Below, piece by piece: positions 59,704 to 64,000 of a DNA stretch of 64,000 nucleotides. A program made the translations under genes and the position numbers. This DNA is from Diplonema japonicum. Its lineage: Eukaryota > Euglenozoa > Diplonemea > Diplonemida > Diplonemidae. The notes under the pieces were generated by a model, which saw only the letters and a program-made list of their open reading frames with translations, had not been told where the DNA came from and ran no database searches. The stretch spans positions 124,001 through 188,000 of the forward strand of contig OZ025652.1 in NCBI GenBank assembly GCA_964019335.1, written 5' to 3'. Position 1 is the first letter of the stretch; each line of letters begins with the position of its first letter.

Positions 59704-62415
59704 TTAGGCGTTGTATGTCAATAGTTGGTAGCATACCCCACAGAGAAGCAAGTACACAAGGAACAGTAGGCACGATGAAACGATGGGCAACCACTTGTGC
59801 AAGAAAGTGATGACCTCTACCTTGCACGTCTGCGAGTAGAGCGCATTGGTGAGCTCACAGTCGCTCGGGCAGTTCTTAGGAGAGAAGACTCTGTCACAGG
59901 CTACGTTCCACCCACTGCACTTGAACTGCTTCTGTGCCGTGCATACAAGCCCCGGGTCGCTGCTCACCGCATCAGTCCACTGGTCCTCCAGATATGATTG
60001 CACTGAGCTGCCATTGTCGTCAGAGTTGTATCCCACATAATACAGCAGCACCACCACCACCATGATGGCCAAGATGATCAACAGTAATAAGCAGCTGCTG
60101 AAGATCAACGGTACGACCCTGTTCGGATTGGTTGTGTTGTGCGGTACATACTTCTTCGAGTAAGCGGAGGTCCACCCCACCGATCCTATCAGGAACAAGC
60201 CACCCGCCATTGCCATTCCCGCAATCAGCCCCAGCTTGGCCACCGCACCAACCTTTTGGTACAGCACGGCAAGGAACACGCACAACCCGATAGCACCCAG
60301 CACGAAGACAATGTTGGAGCTGACCAAAATACGTCCGATGTACCTGTGGTTGTGGTGGTGTGCATGGTCTGCATACTTGATAGGTTTGCTCATGGTGTCC
60401 TCCATGCATTTCTTGGGCTCGTCACTCATAATGATTAAAATAAAGTACAGGAAAATGAAGATGCACAACCCGGCCCCTACTAAGGCACCCCCAAGACCGA
60501 AGATCCAGTTCTCGATTGCCTTGACCGTCTCGTCCAGGTCGGTGGGGTTCTCGTAAGCTTTCGTTGTGTAGTTGAAGTTGCAGTTGCCGTCGGGGCTGGT
60601 GCATCTTGCGTAGTATCTGTACTGGGTAGGGGTCAGGGTCGCTCTGAACGGTCCGCTAGAAGGGCACGTGAACCGGGCGCTGTCCCCAAGTTCCGTGGTG
60701 ATATCGTTTAAGCTGTTGACAACTTCTATCTGCCAGACAGAGGTGGCGTTGTCCATGATCACCGGTCTGTGCTGCGGGAGGATGAAAGACGTCTTGTCGA
60801 CGACGCTGATGGACAGCGTGTGCCGCCCGACGCTCAGGCTGTTTTGAATGGCACTCAGGATGACATATGAGCCAGAGGCGACAGGGATCACCTGGTCATC
60901 CAGCATCCACGTCAGGTCGTACTCCCTCTCATCCCTGTTTGACAACACATGGAATAGCTTATCGTTGACAAAGAATGTGGCATTTTCACTTCCCACCTCT
61001 AACGACAGGAATGTAACCGTCTTCTCTGCGTGCGGACACGTAGGCCTCGTAAGGTTCAGACCGTTGCTGTACAGCTGCAGTGCCGACGCCTCTCGGCAAA
61101 CAGGACAGAGCGTCTTCCCTTCCACCTTTTCCATGATACACGGGGTCCCGTCAAGCTTACCTGGTTTGAAGAAGTTGCTAAAGTAGCAACCCTGCCCAGG
61201 TGTGGCAGGTACCTCCCCCTTGTCTATCCACCCCTGCCACCCGAGGTCCTTGGTCGACGCTGCACAGTTCTTTTCGCACAACGGAAGCGACGTGTCGTAC
61301 TTGTTGTTGAAAGGAGGGGCACAGTTCCTCCCTGACTCCGTGGCGGCCACGGTGTACTCATCGGATAGGTCGGTCATGGCATGCCCCAGCTCGTGGAATA
61401 ACAGAGACCTGCCCACCGGATCCGTTGCTTTCAGTGGCTTGGAGTACAGTGTTGCCATGCGGAGGGTGGTCGAGTAGAGGCCCGAGCCGCCGTAGTCGTT
61501 GTCATTCACCAGTACAATGACAACGGTGTTCACGAGGCCTGCTGATGCTGGCCCTGTGTCGGCCAGCGAGATGGTGCGAGGCCTGCTGCACTGCAGGATA
61601 CGTGCCGGCTCTGTAGACGAGCCTGTTCCATACGTGCAGCCAAGGTTGTTGTTGACAGTGACCCCGTTGGCAGGCTTGGAGGCACCTTTGTCGACTGAAG
61701 GCTCGAAGATGGAGAACGTGTTCATGGCCGGGAAGTACCGAGCAAGAGGGAATTGAGCAGCGTCGAACTGCAAGTAGTTAATAGCAGCCTCGACATCTGC
61801 ATTGAAGGTAGCATCCTCACCAGCAAGGTAGCCGGCGGAGAGGAAAACAAGGTTTTGGGTGTCTTTGGGGTCACCAATGCTCTGGATGGTGGTGAAAATA
61901 CCACCTTCGACTCCAGGGATGACTTCAGTGGGGGAAGCCTTGCGGGTGGGGAGGTGTAGGGGGGTGATGACAGTGCCGTTCAATGCCGTGAGGAGGAGGC
62001 CTGTTGCTTCGGTGTGGATGTGTAGTGTGTAGAGAGGCGTGTGCTTGATGAAGTGGCCTTTGGGAGTCATGCGGGCGGACTCCTTGCTGAGAAAAGAGGG
62101 GAGGTACCAGGGATTGGTGTCTTCGACCCATTCACTCCTGCTTCCAGGGTGCTTCTCGTCATCTCCGAACAAGCCCACTACGCACGTTTCCCCGTTAACT
62201 GTGTACTGCATGTTGTAGTGGTGCTGGCTTCCCACATCGATCCCCTTTCGGGCACCCCACACGTTCCCACACCAAGCTACATCTGTCTCGTGCTTACTCC
62301 GCTGCGAATGTGTTATCTTTATCTTCTCGACATCTCCCTCCAGGATTAAAAGTACCGACTCCTGCTCTGCGTGCACCACTGCCGCTAGCAGCAACGCTGC
62401 TAACACCCATTTCAT
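59704..62415 (-). CDS. M64-family metallopeptidase with tetraspanin-like membrane region
   Basis: 903 residues if unspliced at its 3' end; residues 1-893 are kept in the fused model with 58545-59661. A signal peptide (1-16) is followed by a lumenal/extracellular domain with the IgA-peptidase M64 features 'NLVFLSAGYLAGEDATFNADV', 'YFPAMNTFSIFEPSVDKGAS' and the zinc motif HELGHAMTDLSDEY (His341, Glu342, His345; Asp/Glu 352-353). Many cysteines and N-glycosylation sites follow. Four hydrophobic segments come next, with a Cys-rich extracellular loop before the last ('FKCSGWNVACDR...CPSDCE'), as in tetraspanins (CSGW-like). The peptidase is thus a surface or vacuolar membrane-anchored ectoenzyme, inferred. 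M64 is best known from bacteria. Confidence 0.8.
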   Translation of the reverse strand: MKWVLAALLLAAVVHAEQESVLLILEGDVEKIKITHSQRSKHETDVAWCGNVWGARKGIDVGSQHHYNMQYTVNGETCVVGLFGDDEKHPGSRSEWVEDTNPWYLPSFLSKESARMTPKGHFIKHTPLYTLHIHTEATGLLLTALNGTVITPLHLPTRKASPTEVIPGVEGGIFTTIQSIGDPKDTQNLVFLSAGYLAGEDATFNADVEAAINYLQFDAAQFPLARYFPAMNTFSIFEPSVDKGASKPANGVTVNNNLGCTYGTGSSTEPARILQCSRPRTISLADTGPASAGLVNTVVIVLVNDNDYGGSGLYSTTLRMATLYSKPLKATDPVGRSLLFHELGHAMTDLSDEYTVAATESGRNCAPPFNNKYDTSLPLCEKNCAASTKDLGWQGWIDKGEVPATPGQGCYFSNFFKPGKLDGTPCIMEKVEGKTLCPVCREASALQLYSNGLNLTRPTCPHAEKTVTFLSLEVGSENATFFVNDKLFHVLSNRDEREYDLTWMLDDQVIPVASGSYVILSAIQNSLSVGRHTLSISVVDKTSFILPQHRPVIMDNATSVWQIEVVNSLNDITTELGDSARFTCPSSGPFRATLTPTQYRYYARCTSPDGNCNFNYTTKAYENPTDLDETVKAIENWIFGLGGALVGAGLCIFIFLYFILIIMSDEPKKCMEDTMSKPIKYADHAHHHNHRYIGRILVSSNIVFVLGAIGLCVFLAVLYQKVGAVAKLGLIAGMAMAGGLFLIGSVGWTSAYSKKYVPHNTTNPNRVVPLIFSSCLLLLIILAIMVVVVLLYYVGYNSDDNGSSVQSYLEDQWTDAVSSDPGLVCTAQKQFKCSGWNVACDRVFSPKNCPSDCELTNALYSQTCKVEVITFLHKWLPIVSSCLLFLVYLLLCGVCYQLLTYNA

Positions 62416-62958
62416 TGTGCCAGGGTGCCCTGCGGGATGGTTCTATGGTTTTTTGCAAAAAAGCACGCGAAGAAATAATACGGAAAGAAACGTGACAGAG
62501 TAGGAGAAAAAAAAAGGAGGAAAGAAGAAAAGAAGGGGGAAAAAAAAAAGGAAAAAAAGAGCAGGCCATTGAGAATGGGGCAGCAGTGTGTCACTTGCCG
62601 ATGGCGGAGACAGGTGGATGCAGAAAAACAAAAACAAAGAAAATATAAAAGACAAAAATAATAAAAAAAAAAACACTTGAAGCCTTTTCCTTTTTTCCAT
62701 TCTGTTTCTCTTTTTGAAAACGCGAAGAAAAAAGAAAAAAGGAATGGGGGGGGGGCTCGTTTATATCTATCCTTCTACTGTGTTCCTTTTCATTCTCTTT
62801 TATTCCTTCCTCACGCTCATCAGGGACTTGCCGTCCAAATCTATTTTTCAAAAAAAAATGTATAACCTGACGCAGAAAGAACGGGCTCAGCGTGGGCGTT
62901 TGTAATGCAAGAAAAATACTTCTATTCATTTCACATCATGTGCCACACCAAGCATCGC

Positions 62959-62993
<35 letters not shown>

Positions 62994-63011
62994 CTCTTCA
63001 AGGCCTTTCTT
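62416..63011. other. spacer
   Basis: A/T-rich spacer with A runs (62507 onward; a ~30-nt run at 62962-62990). No gene seen. Confidence 0.6.
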
Positions 63012-64000
63012 TTAAATATTTTGCACCACATCCTGGGGCTGCTCATGTTCGTCCTCGCTTTCAATCTCCGAGTAGACATCCATCTCCCCTTCGGGTTCGA
63101 AGCCATCGTGGTCCATGCAGTTGAACGCACCATCTCCATCCTCGTGTAGGCGCTTTCCTGGTGGCGGCAGGATATTCTGAACGCTTGTCACGGGCTGTCT
63201 TTCCTCCTCTTGAACGGCTTCCTGAAAATGTTTTCTTCCTTTTCGTTTTCTTTTTTTTGCATCAATACCTTGACATAACTCACGTAAACAACCAATGTCC
63301 CCTCCCTACCCGTCTTCAGCAAGGTTGAGTATGCTATCGAAGGCCATCTTCCGGGTTTGCATTCAGACGATTTGTATAAAACCTCTCCTTGCAGGTTGGT
63401 GATCCGGAACCAACACGGAATGGTACGGTGCTGCCGTTGAGATATTTGGAGTGTGACGTTGGTACGCTTTTCAGGGTGCACGTTGAACTTGATGCAGCAC
63501 ATGTCTTCCTGTGTAATGCGGGAGAAGCCCTTGCTGTAGTAAGGACCGATTCTGACGTTTTTGAAGTTCGGGATGGTCCAGACGTATTCCCCAAGGTTCC
63601 CTGTGTTGCTGATGGTATCGTTGTCGAACTGGAACCACACCACGCACGTGTCGTCGCCTGCCTTTTGGACGGCTGACGTGACGAGACTTTTTTGGCACAC
63701 GTTGTAGTGCCCGCACCTCTTGCACTCAGCAGGGATTGAGTGTGCGGTGTGCTGCCTCACCACCCTTCCCGTTGTCGTTCCTATAGCGTAAGTGTACTTC
63801 GGGATAGGCTTTGCTTTGTAATGTATGTAAAAGCCGACGATGTCTGCACCGTCCTTCTCCTCGAGCACCATGTGGAAGTGGAACTCCGCGCCCTTCTCCG
63901 TTGTCATCAGCTCGGAGTCCATGATCTTGAAACCCCGCTTCCTCTCCCACTCGTTAATCTCCCAACGCCACTGCCTCCCTGGAATCGTCTCCGCTATCGT
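63012..64000 (-). CDS. hypothetical protein, 5' part beyond the window
   Basis: The frame is open from the right edge (64000) to a 47-nt intron (63268-63222, GTATTG...TTTTCAG). It continues in a last exon (63221-63012, TAA), for about 313 visible residues. The upstream part begins '...RWEINEWERKRGFKI' and 'EFHFHMVLEEKDGADIVGF', with aromatic beta strands and several cysteines ('CKRCGHYNVC', 'MCCIKF'). The last exon adds a Pro-rich and acidic tail (about 40% D/E near the end). Without splicing, the frame ends in 'RRKDSP'. No domain assigned. A MATH- or calpain-III-like beta sandwich is possible but weak. Confidence 0.6.

Noticed and set aside
14150-63000. Numerous plus-strand open frames lying over the minus-strand genes
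   Set aside because: They are reverse-frame shadows of GC-rich coding exons, with no family similarity and stops at exon borders.
1-64000. tRNA, rRNA, CRISPR arrays, bacterial operons or origins
   Set aside because: I looked for T-loop/anticodon patterns, rRNA-like blocks and regularly spaced repeats and saw none. The sequence is eukaryotic.
1-64000. The spliced-leader RNA gene itself
   Set aside because: No sequence resembling the known diplonemid/kinetoplastid SL exon end (TTTCTGTACTTTATTG followed by GTATG) was found on either strand.

Overview
This is nuclear DNA of a protist, most probably a euglenozoan and within that group most probably a diplonemid (inference). Four observations support this. 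(1) All recognisable genes lie on the minus strand across 64 kb, as in euglenozoan polycistronic gene clusters; the only plus-strand coding remains are a dead transposon and one 90-codon fragment. (2) Many start codons sit directly behind an AG, often after a pyrimidine-rich stretch, as expected of spliced-leader trans-splicing with very short 5' UTRs. (3) The EF-hand gene present in two copies (1-611 and 7920-8548) belongs to the calflagin/FCaBP family known from kinetoplastids. (4) A malate dehydrogenase ends in a peroxisome/glycosome targeting tripeptide. Kinetoplastids have almost no cis-introns, but about 30 introns can be placed here. Most are 32-55 nt and begin GTATG, which favours a diplonemid or euglenid.

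Layout, in plus coordinates (transcription runs right to left). 1-8548: two identical calflagin-like copies flank a degenerate piggyBac element (about 2251-4046, plus strand) and a 1001-residue glutaredoxin / DUF4395 / multispan / hemerythrin-like fusion. 8671-15020: SRP54, an orphan, a flavin amine oxidase, an Mpv17-like membrane protein and a Ras-like GTPase. 15712-23580: a protein kinase, FEN1, an orphan and malate dehydrogenase. 23650-29742: a DHX29-like helicase and a VHS-GAT sorting adaptor. 29802-38911: an orphan, a TMEM144-like transporter, a secreted propeller-like protein, two further orphans, an NTPCR-type NTPase and an MFS transporter. 39025-46510: an orphan, a DsbA-like protein, a class III CoA-transferase, RPB5 and a kelch protein. 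47396-54877: a PDZ protein, an ARM-like solenoid, a coiled-coil protein, CTNNBL1 and a small membrane protein. 55345-64000: tubulin chaperone E, a centrin, an M64-peptidase/tetraspanin-like/EF-hand gene, and a gene cut by the right edge.

The genes are housekeeping and cell-structure genes with no operon-like functional grouping, as expected for polycistronic units in which neighbours need not be related. Spacers are dominated by homopolymer runs of all four bases. Exon joins were worked out by eye from GT..AG borders, reading frame and family conservation. In almost every spliced gene the exon lengths sum to a multiple of three.
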